In this document: in pieces, positions 1-7,419 of the stretch
How positions within the stretch are numbered: position 1 is the stretch's first letter
How the letters are laid out: each line of letters starts with the position of its first letter
Assembly: GCF_001634365.1 (NCBI RefSeq)
Contig: NZ_CP014579.1
Coordinates: 1,736,001-1,800,000 of the forward strand
Reading direction: 5' to 3'
From: Paraburkholderia phytofirmans OLGA172
Lineage (GTDB): Bacteria; Pseudomonadota; Gammaproteobacteria; Burkholderiales; Burkholderiaceae
Length of the DNA stretch: 64,000 nucleotides
Made by a program: the position numbers and the translations under genes
The notes under the pieces: model-generated
What the model saw: the letters and a program-made list of their open reading frames with translations, nothing else
What the model was told of the DNA's origin: nothing
Database searches by the model: none

Positions 1-1
1 G

Positions 2-511
2 GAGTTTATGCGGCGGCTGACCGGCGAGGTCACGATCGACTACGATTCGCGGGTCGCGCAGTCAGAACTGCAACACGCCGATCGCAACCAGGCGATGGCG
101 CACTTCATGGCGAGCTTCGGCAACATGGAAATGCCCGTCCACGCGGTGGTCGATGCGTATTGCCGGCAATGCGCGATCTCGATGAGTTGCGTCGAGCTGG
201 CGAAGGCGGCGCTATTTCTGAGTAATGGCGGCGTGGTGCCGTCAACCGGGGAGCGCATCCTCGACAGCAGTTCGACCAAGCGTCTATCGGCCTTGATGCT
301 GACCTGCGGCACCTACGACGCCGCGGGCGACTTCGTCTTTCGCGTCGGCTTGCCAGCCAAGAGCGGCGTCGGCGGCGGCATCGTCGCGGTGTTGCCTGGG
401 GAAATGGCGGTCTGCGTGTGGTCGCCTGGACTCGACGCAAACGGAAACTCCCTTGCCGGCGCCCGGGCATTGGAACAGTTGACCACGCTTACCGGGCAGT
501 CGATTTTTTAA
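2..511 (+). CDS. glsA: Glutaminase, C-terminal part (5' end outside window)
   Basis: The serine-dependent beta-lactamase-fold glutaminase hydrolyses glutamine to glutamate and ammonia in the cytoplasm. The frame is open from the window edge, and the visible residues match roughly the second half of the ~300-residue family: an FMRRLTG segment at the start, YCRQCAISMSC in the middle, and the glycine-rich LPAKSGVGGGI loop near the C-terminus, which helps form the active site. The ATG at 8 is internal, so the true start lies upstream. The gene ends with GQSIF and a TAA stop. The next gene is on the opposite strand, so no operon partner is visible here. Confidence 0.9.
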   Translation, partial: EFMRRLTGEVTIDYDSRVAQSELQHADRNQAMAHFMASFGNMEMPVHAVVDAYCRQCAISMSCVELAKAALFLSNGGVVPSTGERILDSSSTKRLSALMLTCGTYDAAGDFVFRVGLPAKSGVGGGIVAVLPGEMAVCVWSPGLDANGNSLAGARALEQLTTLTGQSIF

Positions 512-697
512 GCGCGCAGGACGAAGGACATCGGTTGATATTGACTGTGTGCTAGCGTGACTGAGGCCGAATATTTCCTCCGGCAGGAGTCGGGAGTAAT
601 GCAGACGTTCCAGTGGCAAGTTTTCCCGCGCGGTGACTGGCAGGTCATGGCCGGTCGCTGCCTGTCATTGATCGGCGCCACGTTGCGCGAACCGCAC

Positions 698-1468
698 TCA
701 ATCGTCGGTCGTTCCGGGCCTCGTCGCAGCAGCAGGCCACCCGCCGGAAAAGTCAATTACAGCGCCAGTCAGAAACCGGGACTGTGTCGATGCGAGAAAG
801 CAGATCAGTTCGCCGATCTCTTCCGGCCGGCCTAGCCGGCCCACTGGTACCGAAGTCCTGACGTAGTCACGGCCTTCCGGCTCGTCTACGAAGACAGCGC
901 GTGGATAATAAGCCTCGCTATACAGGAAGTTCGGTGCCACCGCGTTGACGGCAATGTTAAGTGGCGCAAGTTCGACGGAAAACGATCGAGCCAATGCATT
1001 CGCGGCATCCCTCGCAGCATCAGGGATGGCGCCTCCATGCATCGGCAGTTTCGTCCTGCACGATGTCACTAATACAAGGTTTCCGCCGCCCTGCTGTCTC
1101 ATGCGCGGGATGGCCGCCTTTACCAAAGCGAAAGGGCGGACTACCAGCTTTTCTAGCGTCTGCCGCAGGTCGTCCAATGATGCATCCACAGTGGGCCGAT
1201 GGATAGCGGGAAAGTGGTCGTTACTGACAATGGCATCAACCCGCCCCGTGACGGCCCATGCGGCTTCGACCAGCAGCTCAACATTTTTGCCGCTCACCCG
1301 CTCGACACTGCCATTCGCGTTCGAAAAGTGCTCCCACGCGATGTCGTCCACGAAGGAATCATCGTGGGCAAGCACGCGAAATCCCGCATCCAGCAGTGCT
1401 GCTACGGCAGGCGGGCCGGCATAGTCCGACGCATTCGTCACAAGTGCAACCTGTTGCTCTTTCTTCAC
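698..1468 (-). CDS. Halohydrin dehalogenase-like SDR protein lacking the catalytic Tyr
   Basis: A 256-residue short-chain dehydrogenase/reductase-fold protein. It starts with GTG at 1468, chosen because a strong GGGAGGAG lies five bases upstream. The sequence follows halohydrin dehalogenases such as HheC rather than ordinary SDRs: the N-terminal T-x4-Y-x-G motif (T11, Y16, G18) stands where NAD-binding SDRs have a glycine-rich loop, followed by VSNDHF, RPFALVKA, APNFLYSE and a C-terminal FLTG..FSGGWP. Aligning the catalytic region gives S136, P149 and R153: Ser and the diagnostic Arg are kept but the Tyr position is Pro. Known relatives release halide from vicinal haloalcohols. With Tyr missing, activity is doubtful or altered. 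A general SDR pseudoenzyme is the alternative. Confidence 0.8.
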   Translation of the reverse strand: MKKEQQVALVTNASDYAGPPAVAALLDAGFRVLAHDDSFVDDIAWEHFSNANGSVERVSGKNVELLVEAAWAVTGRVDAIVSNDHFPAIHRPTVDASLDDLRQTLEKLVVRPFALVKAAIPRMRQQGGGNLVLVTSCRTKLPMHGGAIPDAARDAANALARSFSVELAPLNIAVNAVAPNFLYSEAYYPRAVFVDEPEGRDYVRTSVPVGRLGRPEEIGELICFLASTQSRFLTGAVIDFSGGWPAAATRPGTTDD

Positions 1469-1541
1469 AGCCGCTCCTCCCGGTGGTTCCGAAACCGCGC
1501 GATCCGATGGACACCAGCGACCGCGCCTCCCTCGTGTCTGG

Positions 1542-1879
1542 CTATGGCGAATCCCGATGTTTGGCTCGGCGCTCCATGCCGGGCAGTTCGACGGTCACGC
1601 GCAGTATCTTTCCCTCGTCAACCACGTCGATGCGCGGCTGGAAACGCGATGAAGTGAAGTCGCCAAACCATCGTTCGAGCGCGCCGCGCGCCGCGAACGG
1701 ATCATGAAAGAAATCCTCCATCGCACGCCGCGAATCACGGGGGAAAAGTCGCGAATGTCAGGCCACGGAACACGTGACGGTTCGCTGTCGGGCGGGCTTT
1801 GCGCACTGTCCGCCTCGGGCTTGCGTCCTGAACCGCGGAGAAATTTGAAAGGGTTCCACTTTTTCAGGTCGGTGTTCAT
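1542..1879 (-). pseudogene. Broken Hsp20 small heat-shock protein gene
   Basis: The frame starts at the ATG at 1879 with the typical N-terminus MNTDLKKWNPFKFLR of Burkholderiales Hsp20 proteins. At a run of five C's (plus strand GGGGG near 1739-1743) the frame slips by one base. The second frame resumes with EDFFHDPFAARGALERWFGD, RFQPRIDVVDE and LRVTVELPGMERR, which is normal Hsp20 sequence, and then meets TAG at 1542-1544. The rest of the alpha-crystallin domain is gone, so even a repaired frame would be about two thirds of a protein. Two intact Hsp20 genes follow on the same strand. A sequencing error could explain the homopolymer slip but not the downstream stop. Confidence 0.75.
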
Positions 1880-1881
1880 CG

Positions 1882-1911
1882 TATGCTCCTCGATGGTATG
1901 CTCCTCGATGG
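1882..1911. repeat. 15-bp tandem duplication carrying the ribosome-binding site
   Basis: TATGCTCCTCGATGG occurs twice head-to-tail. On the minus strand each copy supplies GAGGAG just upstream of the broken Hsp20 gene, so the Shine-Dalgarno sequence has been duplicated. Confidence 0.85.
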
Positions 1912-2290
1912 TCTGACGGGAGAACCGGATGTGCATCATTGCGTTCACACTGCCACCTTTCTGCCGACGTCCGTGGACACGCCGTCTGCAGTCAGACTGA
2001 CGGCGTGCGGCGGGACGTCGCGCTGCGTCTACCGCCCGGGTGTGACGCGGCAGATGCCAGTCGGCAAGCAGACGGGCATCGCTCCTGCTCGTGACCAAGC
2101 CGATATAGCCACCATCAGCGAGGGCCGGGCCGCTTGCGAACTGACGCACCGGCACGGCCCATATGCTGATCGTTTATCCGCATCACCCTTCTTCCGTGAC
2201 GTTCTGTATCCACACCTCCACGAACGGACGATGGCGGACCTCGCGGCCGCCATCGGTTTTTCTCCTCTCGTCGTTGCGGCTCTGCCGGGC
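1912..2290. other. Intergenic stretch between Hsp20 genes
   Basis: No convincing gene is seen here. A minus-strand frame runs into the broken Hsp20 gene from 2155, but its residues are Arg/Ala-rich and resemble no protein I recognise. I saw no clear hairpin with a T-tract. Confidence 0.4.
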
Positions 2291-2698
2291 TCAGTTCGTC
2301 TGCACTTCGATCCGGCGCGGGCGTGCTTCGTCGCGACGCGGAATCGTCAGTTTCAGCACGCCGTCCTGCAGGTTCGCATCGATCTTCGATGTGTCGAAGT
2401 CAGGGCTCAGTGAGAACGCGCGCGCGAAATGCGGTTCCCGGATCTCGGCGTGCTGCAGCCGCAGACCGGCCGGCGTTGGCACGACCGCTTCGGCCTCGAT
2501 ATAGAGATTGCCGTCGTGCACCTTCACGTCGAGTTTGTCCTTCGTGACGCCTGGCAGGTCAGCCCACAGCGTGATGCCCTGGCTGTCCTCGAACACGTCG
2601 ACGGCCGGTGTAAGCGTCATCCGTCGTGCCGGCTGGTCGCCCTCGCGTCGCGCTACTGCTTTCTGGTCGCGTTCAGCAACCTGTGTCCTGTCGTTCAT
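2291..2698 (-). CDS. Hsp20/alpha-crystallin family small heat-shock protein
   Basis: A 135-residue ATP-independent holdase that binds unfolding proteins in the cytoplasm. The alpha-crystallin domain spans about residues 27-130: TPAVDVFEDSQGITLWADLPG, then DVKVHDGNLYIEAEA and a C-terminal LQDGVLKLTIPRR containing the V-L-x-L-x-I-P segment that packs sheets in the dimer. The Arg-rich tail RPRRIEVQTN is typical of class A proteins. It lies 24 bp downstream of another hsp20 on the same strand, so the pair is probably one transcript, with the broken third copy beyond. Confidence 0.93.
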   Translation of the reverse strand: MNDRTQVAERDQKAVARREGDQPARRMTLTPAVDVFEDSQGITLWADLPGVTKDKLDVKVHDGNLYIEAEAVVPTPAGLRLQHAEIREPHFARAFSLSPDFDTSKIDANLQDGVLKLTIPRRDEARPRRIEVQTN

Positions 2699-2722
2699 GG
2701 CTTGCTCCTCGAATAACTGGCG

Positions 2723-3175
2723 TTACTGGACGGTAATGGCCCGTGGCTTCGACGCTTCGCGCTTGCCGACGGTGATCGACAGACAGCCGTTGGTGTAGCG
2801 CGCCTGCACCTTGTCGGGGTCAGCATTCTGCGGCAGCTCGATCACGCGCCGGAAACTGCCGGTGAAGCGCTCCTGTGCATAGGTGCGGGTGTCGTCGCGG
2901 GTTTTGTCATCGTTCCCGGTCTGGGCCGGCCTGCGCTCACCGCTGATGGTCAGCAGGCCCTTGTCGATCGACACGTCGAGCTCGGCCAGCTTCAGACCGG
3001 GCGCGAACGCGACGATTTCGATCGAGTCCTCGGTGGTACCGATGTTGAGTTGTGGAAAGGCCCCGAAGCGGCCCGAACGGATGCTGGACGGGAAGCCGCC
3101 AAACAGGTTGTCCATCTGCCGCTGCAGACGGTCAAACTCACTGAACAGGTCGGTTCCGGAAAAGAGATCACTCAT
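2723..3175 (-). CDS. Hsp20/alpha-crystallin family small heat-shock protein
   Basis: A 150-residue small heat-shock protein. The start at 3175 is set by AAGGAGG seven bases upstream; a longer reading to 3271 adds unrelated Arg-rich sequence. The N-terminus MSDLFSGTDLFSEFDRLQ is the IbpA/HspA type. The alpha-crystallin domain runs from about residue 45 with PQLNIGTTEDSIEIVAFAPG, LDVSIDKGLLTISGERR and RVIELPQNADPDKVQARY to TNGCLSITVGKRE. It differs clearly from the neighbouring hsp20, so the two are probably distinct subunits rather than a recent duplication. A candidate sigma-32 promoter lies about 130-160 bp upstream. Confidence 0.94.
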   Translation of the reverse strand: MSDLFSGTDLFSEFDRLQRQMDNLFGGFPSSIRSGRFGAFPQLNIGTTEDSIEIVAFAPGLKLAELDVSIDKGLLTISGERRPAQTGNDDKTRDDTRTYAQERFTGSFRRVIELPQNADPDKVQARYTNGCLSITVGKREASKPRAITVQ

Positions 3176-3306
3176 CGTATCCTCCTTCGATGCAGCGAGG
3201 AGGCGAACGGGCCTACGCGCTCCAGTCCGCCTGCCAGGCCGCTGGCAAACAAATCGAAACACGCAGTGCACCGGTCATGACCGGCGCATCTGCCTGAGCG
3301 AAATAA

Positions 3307-3338
3307 AAGATAGGACCTACGGAGAAAAATTCAAGGGG
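3307..3338 (-). promoter_or_regulatory. Candidate sigma-32 heat-shock promoter
   Basis: On the minus strand CCCCTTGAA (3338-3330) is followed after 15 bases by CCTATCTT (3314-3307). This resembles the heat-shock pattern CCCTTGAA, 13-15 bases, CCCCAT-T. It points at the hsp20 gene starting at 3175. The -10 match is imperfect. Confidence 0.5.
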
Positions 3339-3417
3339 CGGTGGTGAAATTCCGGTCTTGAAAATCGCCTGCCAAATCCTATTATCGCGGTGCATGGCAA
3401 CGGAACCGGAGGACACC

Positions 3418-3801
3418 ATGGAATTCGATTCGGACTGGCTCACGCTTGGCAGACACCGCGTGCGGCTGCGCTCGGCCAGAGGCTTTCCGACGGAGTTGAT
3501 GCGTAGCGTGACGGAGGTTGTGCGCCTCACGATCGACAACAACATGAGCGCCCGCGCGCGGCTGGTCGAGATCGTCTTCCAGCACGAACAGACCTACGAT
3601 ATCGCCGTGGGCACGACACTTATCGAAGACCGCGTTTGTGCGCCGCAACTGGAAGCGGCGATTGCGCTGGTACTCGGCCTGCAGCCGGATCAGGTGAACA
3701 TCACCGTGACGACAGTAAGTCAGGAGGAAGTCGACCTGCACTTCGGCGTGTATGAGCGCATGCTGGCCGAGAAACTGGGCGTGGTGCCGCCAATCCAGTG
3801 A
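3418..3801 (+). CDS. Hypothetical protein
   Basis: A 127-residue acidic soluble protein that I do not recognise. The start at 3418 is preferred because GGAGG lies seven bases upstream; earlier in-frame starts at 3358 and 3394 lack such a site. It has no signal peptide, membrane segment or Cys pair motif. The middle (LEAAIALVLGLQPDQVNITVTTVS) suggests an alternating alpha/beta fold. It stands divergently from the hsp20 genes, so it could share their control region, but nothing else indicates a function. Confidence 0.6.
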   Translation: MEFDSDWLTLGRHRVRLRSARGFPTELMRSVTEVVRLTIDNNMSARARLVEIVFQHEQTYDIAVGTTLIEDRVCAPQLEAAIALVLGLQPDQVNITVTTVSQEEVDLHFGVYERMLAEKLGVVPPIQ

Positions 3802-3892
3802 TCGTCGGGCGATTGCGCCCAGCCGCAGGGGCCGCCTCCCCGAAACAGGTCAGAGGCTACACCCTGGATCATCAGCAAACAGGGGACCCAAA

Positions 3893-3958
3893 ATGAAAAT
3901 CCTGTTCATGGCGAGCGTAGCGCTTATCACGCCAAAGCCCGGAGAACGCGATTCATAA
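3893..3958 (+). pseudogene. N-terminal remnant of a glyoxalase/VOC-type protein
   Basis: A short frame encodes MKILFMASVALITPKPGERDS and stops. It has AGGGGA upstream, and the first 14 residues look like the opening strand of VOC/glyoxalase proteins (MKxLFVASxxVIxPDP). Nothing of the rest of the domain follows before the intron-like element about 60 bp downstream. The identification rests on few residues. Confidence 0.3.
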
Positions 3959-4015
3959 GAACGGGAAGGCTGGCTGCCTGTGCTGTGAACCGCCTCTGGT
4001 AGAGTCGAGATGTGG

Positions 4016-4913
4016 GTGCGACACGTGTCGCCGTCAGCCGCGCGTTATGCGGCATGCTGTAGATGGTAAAGCTCTGTTTTGCCTTGTCACATTCAGCAGT
4101 CGAAGTTTGGAGGTTGAAGCCGTGACCTGTTGTACGACCAACAGTTGCCTACCTGGACATGCGCGACGGGAGACCGTCGGGTGTGAAGCTCCGGGGACAA
4201 AGTACCCTTCCGACGGACGGTCCACCTTGGTGACAAGGAACCGACACTGCGAGCAGCGACGCGGTATAGGGACGAGGCAAGTTCCGCATGCGCAACTTAA
4301 GTGAACTGCCGATAAACCTCGTCACGACTGATGGGCCAAAGCTGCTGTCAGGCCCTGACCAAACGGTGCGTAGCAGGTTGCTCCCTTCCACATTGGGTGC
4401 ACGTCGTCATCATCGCTACCGAGGAAGAGGCGGGCGCTAAACGGATAGATTCGGGAACAATCGAATCGGCAAGACTGGGAACGTGGTAAGCCCGATTCAT
4501 CGCCTTGATTCCGGAACACAGCCATCAAGGCAGGCAAACCGTGAGGAGCGCTGTTGACGAAGCGGGTGTGAGAACGCGGAGAAAGCGAATGGCGGCCTGT
4601 AACGGGCTGCATAGAGGTTCAAGATTTGCCTCGACCTGAAAGGGTGCAGACTTCCGTGTGGTGCAGCTGTCGCAGGTCCACTTTTTAGATTCGCCGTGGG
4701 GCAGCTTGAGAGAGACCGGCTGTTTGCGGTTCAGCGCCCTCGTCTCAGCAATGAGATGAATCGACGAGGTGACGCGTGCGAAGGGCTTGTGCAGATTGAC
4801 AAGACCGGCGTCAGTGTGACGTTTCATGCTGTGCGCGAGCCGTGTGCGGCGAAAGTCGCATGCACGGTTCTTCGGGGGCCCTGCTGTCGAGAGGCAGTGG
4901 GGCTACCCTCTCG
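4016..4913 (+). mobile_element. ORF-less group II intron-like element
   Basis: The element opens with GTGCG at 4016, the usual 5' end of bacterial group II introns, and closes with a domain V (4837-4870) and a domain VI-like hairpin (about 4874-4908, candidate branch-point A at 4905). The ~800 bases between hold no reverse transcriptase frame, and the total is far shorter than the 2-3 kb of intron plus protein. It is therefore an intron that has lost its protein or uses one in trans. The exact 3' end (about 4913) is uncertain because the usual AY end is not obvious. The following ~275 bases (4914-5188) show no gene. A maturase remnant lies beyond on the other strand. Confidence 0.7.
4837..4870 (+). 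ncRNA. Group II intron domain V (catalytic hairpin)
   Basis: 34 bases fold perfectly: GAGCCGTG pairs with CACGGTTC, then a two-base bulge (TG) on the 3' side, then TGCGGC pairs with GTCGCA around a GAAA tetraloop. The AGC catalytic triad is at 4838-4840. Length, bulge position and loop all fit the domain V consensus. The complementary strand does not give a GNRA loop, so the intron is read on the plus strand. Confidence 0.85.
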
Positions 4914-5188
4914 CGGTTGCAGTAGGTTCGGTTTGTCTGTTGCCGCCCCTTTCGTCTGGCGGTGCCCGAGTAACCTCGCCCTAACTCCGTTTCCACACCC
5001 CGCTCATCGGTAGGGTCGAGAACTGGCGCGCGCACCGATAGGCGCCGGTGGTGATTCCACCGCTTTCGCGATGGCCCGCAATCCGGCAACCATGGTCACG
5101 TTTCCAGCTCCCGCCACGTCGAACGCAGCGGGCCGGTTTCCGGCACTACGCTCTCCTGTCTGCTTCATGTCAAGATTTATGGGACCTA

Positions 5189-5500
5189 TCATGCTGGGCG
5201 CGCTTTCGGTGCGGCAGCACGACGAACACGATAGCCGTTGAACAGCTTCAGTTCCTCATACAGCCAACGCCTACTCCACCGCTTCCAGCCGAAGCCGCGT
5301 CGATTCCGGGAGCGTCCCATGTGGCGCCTGATTTTCTTTTCTACCCAGTCTTTGAGGAAGCTGAAGCACTCGCTCGAATGTCCAACGGCGAAGTAATTCA
5401 CCCACCCGAAGCGGTCTTCCGGCTTGCTCGAAAGCGGCCACTCAATCGCGGAAATCGTCCCATAGTAAGCAAGGAACACATCCAAAGCATCCGGCATAGA
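5189..5500 (-). pseudogene. C-terminal remnant of a group II intron maturase
   Basis: The minus-strand frame ends with WVNYFAVGHSSECFSFLKDW, KKIRRHMGRSRNRRGFGW, KRWSRRWLYEEL and FNGYRVRR. This is the thumb/X-domain and C-terminal part of intron-encoded reverse transcriptase/maturases. The reverse transcriptase palm with its YADD motif is missing, because the frame is cut off near 5500 just before the marR control region. It lies in the opposite orientation to the intron RNA at 4016-4913, so it is not simply that intron's own open reading frame. No domain V is seen downstream of it on its own strand. Confidence 0.75.
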
Positions 5501-5511
5501 GGCAAAATATA

Positions 5512-5537
5512 GAAGAATAACTTGCAAGTTATTCTTC
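5512..5537. promoter_or_regulatory. 26-bp perfect palindrome, probable MarR operator
   Basis: The half-site GAAGAATAACTTG is followed at once by its exact reverse complement, with no spacer. It sits 21 bp upstream of the marR start. MarR dimers commonly bind such symmetric sites and repress their own operon, so autoregulation of the three-gene unit is inferred. Confidence 0.75.
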
Positions 5538-5558
5538 CAATATGTAGGCTAGTGCCTC

Positions 5559-5993
5559 ATGGACACGAACCAAAAAGCCCTCGAAAGTGCCGTTACGGAA
5601 CTGTTGTCCGTCACGGGCCAACTGACTCGCCGGCTGCGAGCGGTATCCAATACACGCGAACTTACGTGGTCCCAGGTCGCAATCATGGCCCGGCTGGAGG
5701 AAGTCGGCTCGATGACGACAGCAGACCTCGCGCGCGCCGAAGCAGTGAAGCCGCAAACAATGGGCGGAACGCTTGCAGCGATGGAAGCAGAAGGATTAGT
5801 CGAGCGTCAGCCGCATCCGACAGACGGCCGCCAGATTCTGTATGCCTTGACTGACGAAGGGAGGGATGCGCGAAAGAAAGTGAGTCTGGCCAAACGCGAT
5901 TGGCTGTTGGCCGCGATCTCGCAGCTTTCTCCTGCCGAGCAAAAAACGCTCGTCGAAGCGGTGGACATCATTCGGCACCTCGGGGATCTGTAG
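5559..5993 (+). CDS. MarR family transcriptional regulator
   Basis: A 144-residue winged-helix repressor. The recognition region is TTADLARAEAVKPQTMGGTLAAME (about residues 54-77), followed by the wing VERQPHPTDGRQILYALTDEG containing the family D-x-R signature. The N- and C-terminal helices form the dimer. Such proteins usually bind a phenolic or drug ligand and then release the operator. The 26-bp palindrome just upstream is the likely site. The MFS transporter begins three bases after the stop, so the two are co-transcribed and probably translationally coupled; the transporter is the likely target of control. Confidence 0.92.
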   Translation: MDTNQKALESAVTELLSVTGQLTRRLRAVSNTRELTWSQVAIMARLEEVGSMTTADLARAEAVKPQTMGGTLAAMEAEGLVERQPHPTDGRQILYALTDEGRDARKKVSLAKRDWLLAAISQLSPAEQKTLVEAVDIIRHLGDL

Positions 5994-5996
5994 GCT

Positions 5997-7382
5997 ATGG
6001 ACGCCCCCTTGCCCGAAACACAACGATCATCGCATTTTGGCTTTCGTTTCGTGACGCCGCTTGCGCTCGGATCGACGCTCAATCCGGTTAACTCGACGAT
6101 GATCTCCACTGCGCTTGCGCCCATCGCCGTGGCGTTCAGTGCGAGCGTGGCACAGAAGGGATGGTTGATCGCCGGACTTTATCTGACGAGCGCGATTGCG
6201 CAGCCGACGATGGGACGGCTAGCCGACCTGTTCGGTCCGCGCCGCGTTTACCTGATCTCCCTCGCACTGGTCGCCATTGCGGGTATCGTCGGTGCGCTCG
6301 CTCCTTCACTAGCGGTATTGGTGCTCTCTCGCGTTTTGCTTGGCGTGGGAACTTCGGGCGCCTATCCGTCGGCCATGCGCATCTTCCGATCCCAGGGCGA
6401 TCGCCACGGGATGGCGCCACCTCGTGTGGCGATGGGGGCGTTGTCTTTCGCTGGCATAGCGACCACCGCCTTCGGACCGCTGCTGGGTGGTCTCCTGACA
6501 GGCTCGTTCGGTTGGCATGCGATCTTCACAATCAATGTTCCGCTGGCTTTCCTGACGGCCTGCCTGGTGACGCTCTGGGTGCCCAAAGACGATCCTCGCA
6601 CGGCAAGCTTCTCGCGTCTTGTTCAGGAGGTCGATCTGCCGGGTGTCGCGCTATTCAGCGTAGCGTTGATATTGCTGATGACCTTCTTGATGAATCTTGA
6701 CCATCCACTGTGGTGGACGCTACCAGCATCCGCTGCATTCTGGATCGGCGTCGTCATTCACTCCCTGAAACGCAGCCAGCCCTTTGTCGATGTGCGCATG
6801 CTGGCAAAGAACCTGCCGCTGACCATCACGTATCTGCGAATCATGCTGTTCCTCATGATTTCCTACTGCGTTCTGTATGGTTTCGCTCAATGGCTGGAAA
6901 GCAGTGCTCATTATTCTGCGAGCGCGGCTGGCCTGATCACATTGCCGATGTCGATACTCGCGGGCATTTGTTCGCTGCTGGCCGCGCGAACCAAGGGTCT
7001 CAAGTTGCCGTTCGTTACTAGTGCAGTCGGTGGTCTTATCGGATGTGCCTGCCTAACCTTCATTCACGGCGATAGCCCCATCTGGTTCGTGGCGGCGGCT
7101 GCGATGTTCTTCGGCATACCCATGGGCATGACATCGACAGCTACGCAGACAGCGATCTATGTTCAGGCACCCGCTGCAAAGATTGGAACGGCAGCCGGAT
7201 TACAGCGAACCTTTGCGTATGTCGGCGCCATTTTTGCTGCCAGCCTGCTCGGAATCGTCTTCGGGCACAAACCGAGTGACAGCGGCATTCATGCATTGGC
7301 TATCGTGATGGGCTGCGTCTCCGCCTTCCTGCTGATCTTTACATTTTTCGACTGGACCCTTCCCAAGGGATCGTTGGAATGA
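5997..7382 (+). CDS. MFS efflux transporter (DHA2-like)
   Basis: A 461-residue inner-membrane proton-driven exporter with many hydrophobic segments along its length, fitting the 14-helix drug/H+ antiporter type. The loop between helices 2 and 3 carries motif A-like GRLADLFGPRRVY, and the region LLGVGTSGAYPSA corresponds to the fourth/fifth helices. It starts three bases after marR and is followed 37 bp later by a hydrolase-fold gene. The substrate is unknown; the MarR partner suggests a toxic aromatic or similar compound. Confidence 0.9.
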   Translation: MDAPLPETQRSSHFGFRFVTPLALGSTLNPVNSTMISTALAPIAVAFSASVAQKGWLIAGLYLTSAIAQPTMGRLADLFGPRRVYLISLALVAIAGIVGALAPSLAVLVLSRVLLGVGTSGAYPSAMRIFRSQGDRHGMAPPRVAMGALSFAGIATTAFGPLLGGLLTGSFGWHAIFTINVPLAFLTACLVTLWVPKDDPRTASFSRLVQEVDLPGVALFSVALILLMTFLMNLDHPLWWTLPASAAFWIGVVIHSLKRSQPFVDVRMLAKNLPLTITYLRIMLFLMISYCVLYGFAQWLESSAHYSASAAGLITLPMSILAGICSLLAARTKGLKLPFVTSAVGGLIGCACLTFIHGDSPIWFVAAAAMFFGIPMGMTSTATQTAIYVQAPAAKIGTAAGLQRTFAYVGAIFAASLLGIVFGHKPSDSGIHALAIVMGCVSAFLLIFTFFDWTLPKGSLE

Positions 7383-7419
7383 TCCATCTCACCGTTTGAC
7401 TTTAACCAGGGAGTTCCCC

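Noticed and set aside
4811..5089. Minus-strand frame crossing the intron end
   Set aside because: It reads the complement of domain V (PCMRLSPHTAR); such frames are a usual by-product of group II introns, not genes.
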